NCBI GenBank assembly: GCA_009697505.1
Contig: SHUD01000001.1
Location: forward strand, 62,001 to 126,000
Direction: 5' to 3'
DNA from: Bryobacterales bacterium
GTDB lineage: Bacteria > Acidobacteriota > Terriglobia > Bryobacterales > Bryobacteraceae
DNA: 64,000 bases
Each line of letters starts with the position of its first letter. Position 1 is the stretch's first letter. A program made the position numbers and the translations under genes. The notes beneath the pieces were generated by a model that had not been told where the DNA came from, made no database searches, and saw only the letters and a program-made list of their open reading frames with translations. This document shows, piece after piece, positions 8,617 through 16,027 of this stretch.

Positions 8617-9328
8617 GGATACTCCACAATCTAGCGGGAATCACCTCCGAAGGCAAATTTTCATTTTGTTCCTGGCGGTCGTGTGCATCACGGCGGCGCT
8701 TTCCGCCTTTCAGGGAACTCACCCGCTCACCGGACGCCAGATCGCCCACGTCATGGGTTTCGGCGGAGCCAGTTGGCTCGAACGCCCGGAACGGGAAACC
8801 GAAGAGAACGTCGAAGGCGCATTGGACGCCATCGGCCTCAAACCGGGCATGACCGCTGCCGAAATCGGCGCCGGTACCGGCTACGTCTCACTGCGCATGG
8901 CCCAACGCGTGGGCCCCAACGGCAAGGTCTACGCCACGGACTTGCAGCGCCCCATGCTGGATGTGCTGCGCCAGAACGCCGCTAAGGCCGGCGTCCGCAA
9001 CGTCGAGACCATCCTCGGCGGCGAGGCCGACCCGAAGTTGCCCGCTGGGCAAATCGACCTGATCATCCTGGTGGACGTCTATCACGAGTTTTCCCAGCCG
9101 CAGAAAATGCTGGCGGGCATCCGGGCCGCGTTGAAGCCCGACGGGCGCCTGGTCCAACTGGAATACCGCAAGGAAGACCCCGCCGTGCCCATCCTCCTCG
9201 ATCACAAAATGAGCGTCGCCGAGGCCAGAACCGAAGTCGAAGCCGAAGGTTTCAAGCTCGCTCAAGTGATTGAATCCCTGCCGCGCCAGCACATTCTGAT
9301 TTACACGAAGGCGCCTGCCGGGAAGTAG
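8615..9328 (+). CDS. Membrane-anchored class I SAM-dependent methyltransferase
   Basis: The 237-residue protein has an N-terminal hydrophobic helix (about residues 16-33) and then a Rossmann-fold methyltransferase. Motif I is visible as A-E-I-G-A-G-T-G-Y near residues 73-81, motif II as Y-A-T-D-L-Q, and a D-L-I-I-L-V-D-V-Y-H-E-F motif IV region. The substrate is unknown. Its ATG and that of the divergent lipoprotein share the tetranucleotide CATG, so each promoter must lie within the other gene or one real start is further in. The helix implies tethering to the membrane or export, which is unusual for a SAM enzyme. Confidence 0.8.
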   Translation: MDTPQSSGNHLRRQIFILFLAVVCITAALSAFQGTHPLTGRQIAHVMGFGGASWLERPERETEENVEGALDAIGLKPGMTAAEIGAGTGYVSLRMAQRVGPNGKVYATDLQRPMLDVLRQNAAKAGVRNVETILGGEADPKLPAGQIDLIILVDVYHEFSQPQKMLAGIRAALKPDGRLVQLEYRKEDPAVPILLDHKMSVAEARTEVEAEGFKLAQVIESLPRQHILIYTKAPAGK

Positions 9329-9394
9329 GCTTCCACGCTCGCCCCGCCCCGCGCGTCAAACAATATGGATAGGACGGTCGTGTCTTTCGCTAAC

Positions 9395-9416
9395 AGCGTC
9401 GTTAATAGCGTCGTTA
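9395..9416. repeat. Two copies of AGCGTCGTTA with a 12-base period
   Basis: The 116-base gap before gspF contains AGCGTCGTTA at 9395-9404 and again at 9407-9416, with a related CTTTCGCTAA just before. TATAAC at 9432-9437 sits close to the gspF start and could be a -10 element. The spaced repeats might be an operator for the secretion operon, which is inference only. Confidence 0.4.
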
Positions 9417-9444
9417 GACAGATTGATATCCTATAACTTACGGC

Positions 9445-10659
9445 ATGGCCGAGTGGACGCTTAAATACGCCGATACGCGCGGGGAAATCCACCAGCAGGT
9501 GGCCGAGGCGGCCTCCGAACGTGAGTTGCGCGACCGCTACACCCAGCAAGGCTTCCTGATCTACTCGATCCGCCCGCGCTCGGAGATCAGTGGACTCGCC
9601 TCCAACCTCCGGCCCAGCGGCAAGAAGCTCAACCTCGAAAAGTTCCTGATCTTTAACCAGCAGTTCGTCACGCTGATCCGCGCCGGGCTGCCGATTCTGA
9701 AAGCGCTGGACCTGCTCTCCGAACGCCTGACCGACGCCAAGCTTTCCGTCCACATCCGCGCGGTGCGCGACGAGGTTCGCAACGGGGCGCTGCTCTCCGA
9801 CGCTTTTGCCAAGCAAGGCGTGTTCCCCTCGATCTACGTCACCAGCGTGCTGGCGGGCGAGCGCAGCGGCTCGCTGCCGGAAGTCATCGACCGTTTTATT
9901 ACCTACCAGAAGCTGTCTCTCTCGGTGCGTAAGAAACTGCTCGTTTCGTTAATGTATCCGGCGCTGCTGATCCTGCTGGTAATCTGCCTGATCGTGTTCC
10001 TGATCACCTACGTGGTCCCCAACTTCGCGGATCTGTATAGCAGCATGAACGCCCAGTTGCCCGCGCCGACCTTGATCCTGATCGCCATCGGCACCACGGC
10101 GCGGAACTATGTTCTGTTGGGCTTCGGCGGCCTGGTGGTGGCGATTTTCGGCTTTCGCGCCTGGGCCCGCACGGCAACGGGCCGCGAGGCCATCGACCGC
10201 GTGCTGCTCAAGGTGCCCTTCGTCGGCGAAATATGGCTCAAGTATCAGGTGGCGCAGTTTTCGCGAGTGCTGAGCACGCTGCTCATCGGCGGTATTCCTC
10301 TCATGCCCGCGCTCGATACGGCCGCCGATTCGCTGGGCACCGCGGTGCTCAAGAAAGTGCTGGCCAAAGCCGTAAAACTGGTGAAGGAAGGGCAGTCGCT
10401 TTCCGGATCGTTGCGCGAAACCCGCGTTTTCCCTAGTCTCTCGCTCGACATGATTGAAGTCGGCGAATCCACTGGCGCGTTGCCTGCCATGCTGGGCAGC
10501 ATAGCGGAATTCTATGAAGACGACGTCTCCACCCAGGTGACCGCCGCGCTCAGTCTGATCGAGCCCGTGATCATGATTTTCATGGGAATGTTTGTGGCCT
10601 TTGTGCTGATTTCGCTGTATCTGCCGATCTTCTCCTTGGCGGACTCCATCCACACGTAG
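9445..10659 (+). CDS. Type II secretion / type IV pilus inner-membrane platform protein (GspF/PilC family)
   Basis: GspF/PilC is the polytopic platform protein that couples the cytoplasmic ATPase to pseudopilus or pilus assembly. The 404-residue length is normal. Two T2SSF domains are visible (about residues 65-190 and 270-390), with E-R-S-G-S-L-P-E-V and the equivalent E-S-T-G-A-L-P-A-M in the second half. Three membrane segments lie near residues 168-192, 218-234 and 374-398. An N-terminal cytoplasmic extension precedes the first domain. It heads the operon, but the HEPN module separates it from gspE. Confidence 0.92.
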   Translation: MAEWTLKYADTRGEIHQQVAEAASERELRDRYTQQGFLIYSIRPRSEISGLASNLRPSGKKLNLEKFLIFNQQFVTLIRAGLPILKALDLLSERLTDAKLSVHIRAVRDEVRNGALLSDAFAKQGVFPSIYVTSVLAGERSGSLPEVIDRFITYQKLSLSVRKKLLVSLMYPALLILLVICLIVFLITYVVPNFADLYSSMNAQLPAPTLILIAIGTTARNYVLLGFGGLVVAIFGFRAWARTATGREAIDRVLLKVPFVGEIWLKYQVAQFSRVLSTLLIGGIPLMPALDTAADSLGTAVLKKVLAKAVKLVKEGQSLSGSLRETRVFPSLSLDMIEVGESTGALPAMLGSIAEFYEDDVSTQVTAALSLIEPVIMIFMGMFVAFVLISLYLPIFSLADSIHT

Positions 10660-10696
10660 GTCGCGGAATGAGCTTGCTACACCGATAGCGAGTTCC

Positions 10697-11109
10697 GTGA
10701 CCCGTAAAGAACTTCAGGCGCTTGTGGCATTGCGCGTTCGGGAAGCCAAAGTCTTGCTCAAGAATGACTTTCCCGACGGAGCCTATTATCTGGCGGGCTA
10801 CGCCGCCGAATGTGCTATTAAAGCGTGCATCGCCAGACGCACGGTCCGTTATGAGTTCCCGGACAAAAAGCGCGTCATGCAAAGCTGGACGCAGACTTCA
10901 CGAAACTGATCGCGGCAGCCGAATTGACCAAAGTCCTCGCCGACGACGAACACCGGCATCCGGACCTGAGTGCGAATTGGGCCATCGTGCGAAACTGGAA
11001 AGAGGAAAGCCGTTACGCACACCATTCCTGGGCGAAAGCAAGGGAATTATTGAATGCCCTGGAAGATCGGCGGCACGGAGTACCGCGATGGTTAAAACAT
11101 CACTGGTAA
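10697..11109 (+). pseudogene. HEPN-domain protein gene with a frameshift
   Basis: The first 60-odd codons encode a HEPN domain start (A-Y-Y-L-A-G-Y-A-A-E-C-A-I-K-A-C). The frame hits a stop at 10907. One base away, from about 10880, the rest of the family is present (D-F-T-K-L-I, A-N-W-A-I-V-R-N-W, E-E-S-R-Y, ending at a TAG at 11109). The join lies at about 10875-10890. HEPN proteins are often RNases in toxin-antitoxin or defence pairs. Here the intact product would be about 137 residues. The overlapping next gene suggests they form a unit. Confidence 0.78.
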
Positions 11110-11471
11110 GCAGCGACCTCGAATTTGGCAGGGCCACGCTCGCCGCGCTGGACGCCGCGCACTTCCCAGTGCCGGTTGCCTTCCGGCAGTACACCGAGGA
11201 TGACGGTGATTGGACGTTGGTTCTGGGAACCCCTTTCTATGAAAAATTTGGGGCCAAAGAAGCCTATCTCCGCCTCATCAGAGCGTTATCCAAGGAAAAA
11301 TCCATCGCACTGAGCGAACTTCCCTTGCGCCTGGAGGAGAATCGCAACCCACTGATTAGAGGGCTGAGAAAGTCATTCGGAAAGGCTGCGAACGTGGAGG
11401 GTATGCGGCTCAGAGGACATTCCATCGGCGGTGTTTGGCTCGATGATGCCTACATCTATCGCATTCGATGA
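11088..11471 (+). CDS. Conserved-looking hypothetical partner of the HEPN gene
   Basis: This 127-residue protein starts at an ATG inside the last 22 bases of the HEPN gene, the usual sign of translational coupling. It is an alpha/beta protein with D-W-T-L-V-L-G-T-P-F-Y and a C-terminal W-L-D-D-A-Y-I-Y. It lacks the G-S-x(n)-D-x-D motif of MNT nucleotidyltransferases, the common HEPN partner, so it is not a standard HEPN/MNT antitoxin. No family is recognised. Because its partner is broken, its present role is uncertain. Confidence 0.6.
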   Translation: MVKTSLVSSDLEFGRATLAALDAAHFPVPVAFRQYTEDDGDWTLVLGTPFYEKFGAKEAYLRLIRALSKEKSIALSELPLRLEENRNPLIRGLRKSFGKAANVEGMRLRGHSIGGVWLDDAYIYRIR

Positions 11472-11481
11472 CCGATTGCTC

Positions 11482-11505
11482 CTCGTGACCAATCTCGTGA
11501 CCAAT
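11482..11505. repeat. Perfect tandem 12-base duplication CTCGTGACCAAT
   Basis: Two adjacent identical copies lie immediately after the HEPN partner gene, at 11482-11493 and 11494-11505. They look like a small slippage duplication. The rest of the 127-base gap before gspE shows no other clear element. Confidence 0.8.
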
Positions 11506-11598
11506 GATGTGCACGTTAACGCGGTATTGGACGTCAAGATAGGTATGGGCTGGATGCACGCGGAATCTAGGCTATGTAGTTGATTTCACAAATAATTC

Positions 11599-13260
11599 AT
11601 GGCGGCGACCAACCCACAACTCCCGATTCCCGGAACCCAGGATCCCGCGCAGGAGATCTCCCGGGCGCGCGCGCTCGCCGAGCGCTACTATCACGACTTC
11701 GTGGATTTGAAGGTCGCCCGTATCGATCACGACCTGTTCCACTCCATTCCCGTGGACCTGATGTTCCGCTACAACTTCGTGCCCATGCAAGCCCACCAAG
11801 CCGCCGTCGGCGGCGAGGAAAACGGGTCGCTGGAAATCGCGCTGGCCGATCCGCGGAACCTGAATCTCATCGATGAACTCGCCGTGCTGCTGGGCAAGAA
11901 GCTGCGGGTCCGCGTGGCCACGCTCTCCCAGATTGCCGACCTGCTCAAGAAAACCGAGCAATCCCAGCGCGTGCTCGAAGAAGTCACCGAGGGCTTCGCG
12001 CTGGATGTCGTGGGCGACGACGACTCCGCCGATGAAACGCTTTCCATTGACCGCCTGGCCGCCGGCGATTCCGATATCGCGCCGGTCATCAAGTTGGTGG
12101 ACACCACCATCTTCAATGCCCTGGAACGGCGCGCCAGCGATATTCACATCGAAACGCGCGACCAGGAGGTCGCCATCAAGTACCGTATTGACGGCGTGCT
12201 GCACTACGCCATGCCGCCGATCGCCAAGGACTGGCACTCAACGATTATTTCGCGCATAAAAGTCATGAGCGAGCTCGATATCGCCGAGCGCCGCGTCCCC
12301 CAGGACGGCCGCTTCCGCGTGCGCTACAAGAATCGTCTGATCGACTTCCGCGTCTCCATCATGCCCACCATCTACGGCGAAGACGCCGTGCTTCGCGTGC
12401 TGGATAAGGAATCCATGAGCGAGAAGTTTTCCAAGCTCTCGCTCGAAGTGGTCGGTTTTGCCGAGTCCGACCTGGTCAAGTTCCGCCGCTACATCAAAGA
12501 ACCTTACGGGATGGTGCTGGTCACCGGCCCCACCGGCTCCGGTAAGACCACCACGCTGTACGCCGCCCTGAGCGAAATCAAGAACGACGAAGACAAGATC
12601 ATCACCATCGAAGACCCCGTCGAGTATCAGATCAAGGGCATCACGCAGATCCCGGTGAATGAAAAGAAGGGTCTCACGTTCGCGCGCGGCCTGCGTTCGA
12701 TCCTGCGCCACGACCCCGACAAGATCATGGTCGGCGAAATCCGCGACCAGGAAACCGCGCAGATCGCCATCAACGCGGCGCTCACCGGACACCTGGTCTT
12801 CACCACGGTGCACGCCAACAACGTCCTCGACGTGCTTGGCCGCTTCCTCAACATGGGCGTGGAAGCCTACAACTTTGTTTCCGCGCTCAACTGCATCCTG
12901 GCACAGCGCCTGGTGCGCGTGATCTGTGCCCACTGCAAGCAGCCCGTAAAGTACCCCGACGAATATCTGAAGGAGAGCGCCCTGAATCCGGCCGACTGGG
13001 GCAACGTCACGTTTTATGAAGGCGCGGGATGCTTTGAATGCGGCGGCACGGGATTCCGCGGCCGCAGCGCGATTCATGAGTTGCTGGATCTTTCCGAACA
13101 CATCCGCGAACTGATTCTCAACCGGCGTCCGGCTTCGGAAATCCGCCGCGCCGCGCGCGAGGAAGGCATGACCTTCCTGCGCGAATCCGCGCTCGAAAAA
13201 GCCCGCGCCGGCGTGACCACTCTCAAAGAGATCAACAAGGTGACCTTTATCGAGGCGTAA
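11599..13260 (+). CDS. Type II secretion / type IV pilus assembly ATPase (GspE/PilB family)
   Basis: This hexameric ATPase powers pseudopilus or pilus extension from the cytoplasmic face. It has 553 residues. The N-terminal domain (about 1-150) is followed by the GspE core, with Walker A G-P-T-G-S-G-K-T-T near residues 309-317, an Asp box I-T-I-E-D-P-V-E, a Walker B region, and the His box around T-T-V-H-A-N. A tetracysteine zinc site (C-A-H-C and C-F-E-C-G) lies near residues 442-480, typical of assembly rather than retraction ATPases. The stop overlaps the next ATG (TAATG). Confidence 0.94.
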   Translation: MAATNPQLPIPGTQDPAQEISRARALAERYYHDFVDLKVARIDHDLFHSIPVDLMFRYNFVPMQAHQAAVGGEENGSLEIALADPRNLNLIDELAVLLGKKLRVRVATLSQIADLLKKTEQSQRVLEEVTEGFALDVVGDDDSADETLSIDRLAAGDSDIAPVIKLVDTTIFNALERRASDIHIETRDQEVAIKYRIDGVLHYAMPPIAKDWHSTIISRIKVMSELDIAERRVPQDGRFRVRYKNRLIDFRVSIMPTIYGEDAVLRVLDKESMSEKFSKLSLEVVGFAESDLVKFRRYIKEPYGMVLVTGPTGSGKTTTLYAALSEIKNDEDKIITIEDPVEYQIKGITQIPVNEKKGLTFARGLRSILRHDPDKIMVGEIRDQETAQIAINAALTGHLVFTTVHANNVLDVLGRFLNMGVEAYNFVSALNCILAQRLVRVICAHCKQPVKYPDEYLKESALNPADWGNVTFYEGAGCFECGGTGFRGRSAIHELLDLSEHIRELILNRRPASEIRRAAREEGMTFLRESALEKARAGVTTLKEINKVTFIEA

Positions 13261-14123
13261 TGTCGATTCTGACCCGCATCTCGCAACTGGTGACCGACCC
13301 GCCGCCGGCCTACGCCTTTGAGCTTTCCGAGGCCGGCATCGCCTTCGCCCATGGCCCGCGCCACGGCTTCGTCCCTTTGGAGCCGGGCACGTTGGTCGTG
13401 TCCCCGGTGGCGGACAATCTCCTGCGGGCCGACGTGGCCACCGCGCAGTTGAAGAGCATCACGCCTCTGGATGGTTCCAAGAAGCGCCGTCGCGCGGCTC
13501 TCATTTTGCCCGATTACGCGGCCCGCGTGACCGTGTTGGATTTCGATTCGTTTCCCTCATCGCCCGAAGAACAGCTCTCGCTGATCCGCTTCCGTTTGAA
13601 GAAGACCTTGCCCTTCGATATCGATTCGGCCGCCGTGAGCTATCACGCGCAGCCCGCCGCCAAGGGAGAAACCATCGAAGTCGTGGCCGCCGTGGTCGCG
13701 CTCGAAATCATTGCCCGCTACGAGGCGCTATTGCGCGCCATGAACTTTCAGCCGGGCGAGGTCACCACGTCTTCCCTGGCCGCTCTGAACTTGTATTCGC
13801 CCCAGCCGGGCGTGGCTGTGATTGTCAAGTTGTGCGGCAAGATTCTCACGGTGATGGTGCTCGACGGAGCCATCCTCAAGCTCTTCCGCTGCGTCGCCCT
13901 GGAGGCCGTCACCGAGCAGGAAGTCCTCGCCGTGCTGCACCCCACGTTTGCCTACGTCGAGGATGAACTGGGCGGACCTGTACGCCGTCTGCTGTTGTGC
14001 GGATTTCCCGGCGGCGCGCTGGCGGGTCTGCCAACCGAGCGCGATGTGTTGAACAGCCGTTTCGGTACGCCGGGAGCTTATAATGCTGGCTTGCTGGGCC
14101 ACTTGGAAGGGGTCCGCAACTGA
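13260..14123 (+). CDS. pilM: PilM-like actin-fold pilus assembly protein
   Basis: The 287-residue cytoplasmic protein sits where PilM (or the cytoplasmic half of GspL) sits in pilus and secretion operons, between the ATPase and PilN. The sequence is divergent but keeps an actin/FtsA-like layout: an N-terminal beta part, I-L-P-D-Y-A-A-R-V-T-V, and F-R-L-K-K-T-L-P-F-D, which matches the PilM phrase before the conserved interface. Assignment rests on this motif and the gene order. It probably forms an inner-membrane subcomplex with PilN and PilO. Confidence 0.78.
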   Translation: MSILTRISQLVTDPPPAYAFELSEAGIAFAHGPRHGFVPLEPGTLVVSPVADNLLRADVATAQLKSITPLDGSKKRRRAALILPDYAARVTVLDFDSFPSSPEEQLSLIRFRLKKTLPFDIDSAAVSYHAQPAAKGETIEVVAAVVALEIIARYEALLRAMNFQPGEVTTSSLAALNLYSPQPGVAVIVKLCGKILTVMVLDGAILKLFRCVALEAVTEQEVLAVLHPTFAYVEDELGGPVRRLLLCGFPGGALAGLPTERDVLNSRFGTPGAYNAGLLGHLEGVRN

Positions 14124-14125
14124 CC

Positions 14126-14695
14126 GTGAGAATCCCCATCAATCTTGCCAGCGAACCCTTTCGCCGGGACCGGCCCATGCTGCTGGCCTCCGGCGTCTGC
14201 GCCGTGGTGTTGACCGGACTGCTCAGCGTGCAGGTGTATCTGATCATCGCCGACCGCGGGCGCATGGGAGACACCCGCACACAAGTGGCCCGCCTCAACC
14301 AAGAGTTGGCTACCATGTCCGCCGAACAAGGCAAGCTCGATCTCACCTTGCGCCAGCCCGCCAACGCCAGCGTTTTGGAGCGCAGTCTGCTCTTGAATAC
14401 GCTGGTCGAGCGCAAGTCCGTGAGCTGGACCCGCATCTTTGCCGATCTGGAAGGCGTGATGCCGGCCAGTGTGCGTTTGATTCAGGTGCGCTTGCCGCAG
14501 ATCAATTCGCGCAACGAAGTGTTGCTGGACATGGCGGTCGGCGCGCAGGGCCCCGAGCCGGTGATCACCTTCCTGAAGCAGTTGCAGGCTTCCCCGCTGT
14601 TTGGGCCGGCCACCGTTCATAACTCCGTTCCCCCGTCCGACAATGAACCTCTGTACCGCTACCGCGTGAGCGTGAACTATGCCCAGAAGCTCTAG
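14126..14695 (+). CDS. pilN: PilN-like fimbrial assembly protein
   Basis: The 189-residue protein begins at a GTG two bases after pilM ends. It has the PilN N-terminal phrase I-N-L-A-S-E-P-F, which binds PilM, then one membrane helix (about residues 20-40), a coiled-coil stretch, and a periplasmic ferredoxin-like domain. It would recruit PilM to the membrane and pair with PilO in the alignment complex. Confidence 0.85.
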   Translation: MRIPINLASEPFRRDRPMLLASGVCAVVLTGLLSVQVYLIIADRGRMGDTRTQVARLNQELATMSAEQGKLDLTLRQPANASVLERSLLLNTLVERKSVSWTRIFADLEGVMPASVRLIQVRLPQINSRNEVLLDMAVGAQGPEPVITFLKQLQASPLFGPATVHNSVPPSDNEPLYRYRVSVNYAQKL

Positions 14696-14708
14696 CGGAC
14701 AAGCACGT

Positions 14709-15296
14709 ATGAGTGCGCCGGCGGGCCGCGCTCCCCGCATTATCCTGGGCATGTTGCTGGCGGCGAACCTGATTGCCGCTGGTCTGGTGCTGTATCCCCC
14801 CGGCGGATCGGCGGATTCGCTCGAGCGGCAAGTCGCGGACCTGCAAGCCAAGGCCGTTTCCAACCGGGCGCTGCTCGCCAGCACGCGCCAGCACGTGGCG
14901 GCGGTCGAAAAGGGCCGCGCCGAGGGCGACCATTTTCTGGACAACTATTTCCTGGCCCGCCGCACCGCCTACTCGACGCTGCTCACGGAACTGGTGGAAG
15001 CCGCCGACCGCTCGAAAATCAAGCCCAAGGAACACGCCTACGCCACCGAGCCCATCGAAGGCTCGGATACGCTCAGCATGATGACCATCTCGGCCAATTA
15101 CGAAGGCACTTACGCCAACCTGATGCGCTTCGTGCATGAAATCGACAAGTCGCCGCGCATGTTCATCATCGAAGGATTAACCGCGGCGCCGCAGCAGACC
15201 GGCGGCACGCTCAGCGTCAGCATGAAGATCGACGCGTTCGTGCGCGACGAGGGGGCTGGGGCTGGCGGCAACGTGGAAGGACGCCCACAACCATGA
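14709..15296 (+). CDS. pilO: PilO-like inner-membrane alignment protein
   Basis: The 195-residue protein has a short cytoplasmic tail, one transmembrane helix (about residues 9-27), a coiled coil, and a periplasmic alpha/beta domain ending in a long strand (L-S-V-S-M-K-I-D-A-F). This is the PilO/GspM layout and the gene follows pilN. An upstream in-frame ATG at 14679 would overlap pilN by 17 bases and add 10 residues. Motif conservation is weak, so the name rests on topology and order. Confidence 0.75.
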   Translation: MSAPAGRAPRIILGMLLAANLIAAGLVLYPPGGSADSLERQVADLQAKAVSNRALLASTRQHVAAVEKGRAEGDHFLDNYFLARRTAYSTLLTELVEAADRSKIKPKEHAYATEPIEGSDTLSMMTISANYEGTYANLMRFVHEIDKSPRMFIIEGLTAAPQQTGGTLSVSMKIDAFVRDEGAGAGGNVEGRPQP

Positions 15297-16027
15297 AGTG
15301 GCTCCCTGCCAAAGTTGGCGCCGAACCGAAAAAGCTCGCAGCCCTGGGCGGCCTGTTGGCGGTGCTGCTGGTCGTGTTCATCACCAACCGCGATCCCGGT
15401 GTTCCCGAGCAATCCGCGCCAGTGAGCGCGCCGTCCGCCGCGCCCGCGCCTTTGAAATCGCTTCCCGTGCGTTCCGCGTCCGCGCCTCCCAGCCCCCTGC
15501 CGCCGCAGCGCACTAATGCAGCGCGCCGTGACAACGCCGCCATCGTGGATTTCAAGCCCAGTCTCAAACTGCCGGAAGGCGCCGACGTCAGCCGCATCGA
15601 TCCCTCGCTGAAGCTGGATCTGCTGGCGCGCCTGCAACAGTTGCCCGCCGAAGGCGGCGAGCGGAGTCTGTTTGAATTCGGAACCGCGCCCAAACCTAAG
15701 GAGCCCACGCCCACCGTCGCGCCGGTGAAGCCGCAGCCGCCTCCCGGGACTGCGTCCGCCGCGGGCCCTTCCGCAACGCCCACCGCGCCGCCCAAGCCGG
15801 CGGTTGCGCCCATTCCCCTAAAGTTTTATGGTTATGTCGGGGACGCCAAGGGTACTTCCAAGCGCGCGCTGTTCCTGGACGGAGACGACATCGTGGTGGC
15901 GGGTGAAAACGACATGATTCGCGACCGCTACAAGGTGATCCGCATCGGTGTGAACTCGGCGGTGATCGAAGACACGACGAACAAGAACCAGCAGACGCTT
16001 CCCTTAGTCGAGGAGCTGGCGGGATGA
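15293..16027 (+). CDS. PilP/GspC-like periplasmic linker protein
   Basis: This 244-residue protein has an N-terminal membrane helix (about residues 16-33), a long Pro/Ala-rich linker, and a C-terminal beta domain (P-L-K-F-Y-G-Y-V-G-D, G-D-D-I-V-V-A-G, Y-K-V-I-R-I-G) that matches the homology-region fold of GspC or PilP. Those proteins connect the inner-membrane complex to the outer-membrane secretin. Its start overlaps pilO by 4 bases and its end overlaps the pseudopilin gene. No secretin gene is in the window. Confidence 0.72.
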   Translation: MKWLPAKVGAEPKKLAALGGLLAVLLVVFITNRDPGVPEQSAPVSAPSAAPAPLKSLPVRSASAPPSPLPPQRTNAARRDNAAIVDFKPSLKLPEGADVSRIDPSLKLDLLARLQQLPAEGGERSLFEFGTAPKPKEPTPTVAPVKPQPPPGTASAAGPSATPTAPPKPAVAPIPLKFYGYVGDAKGTSKRALFLDGDDIVVAGENDMIRDRYKVIRIGVNSAVIEDTTNKNQQTLPLVEELAG

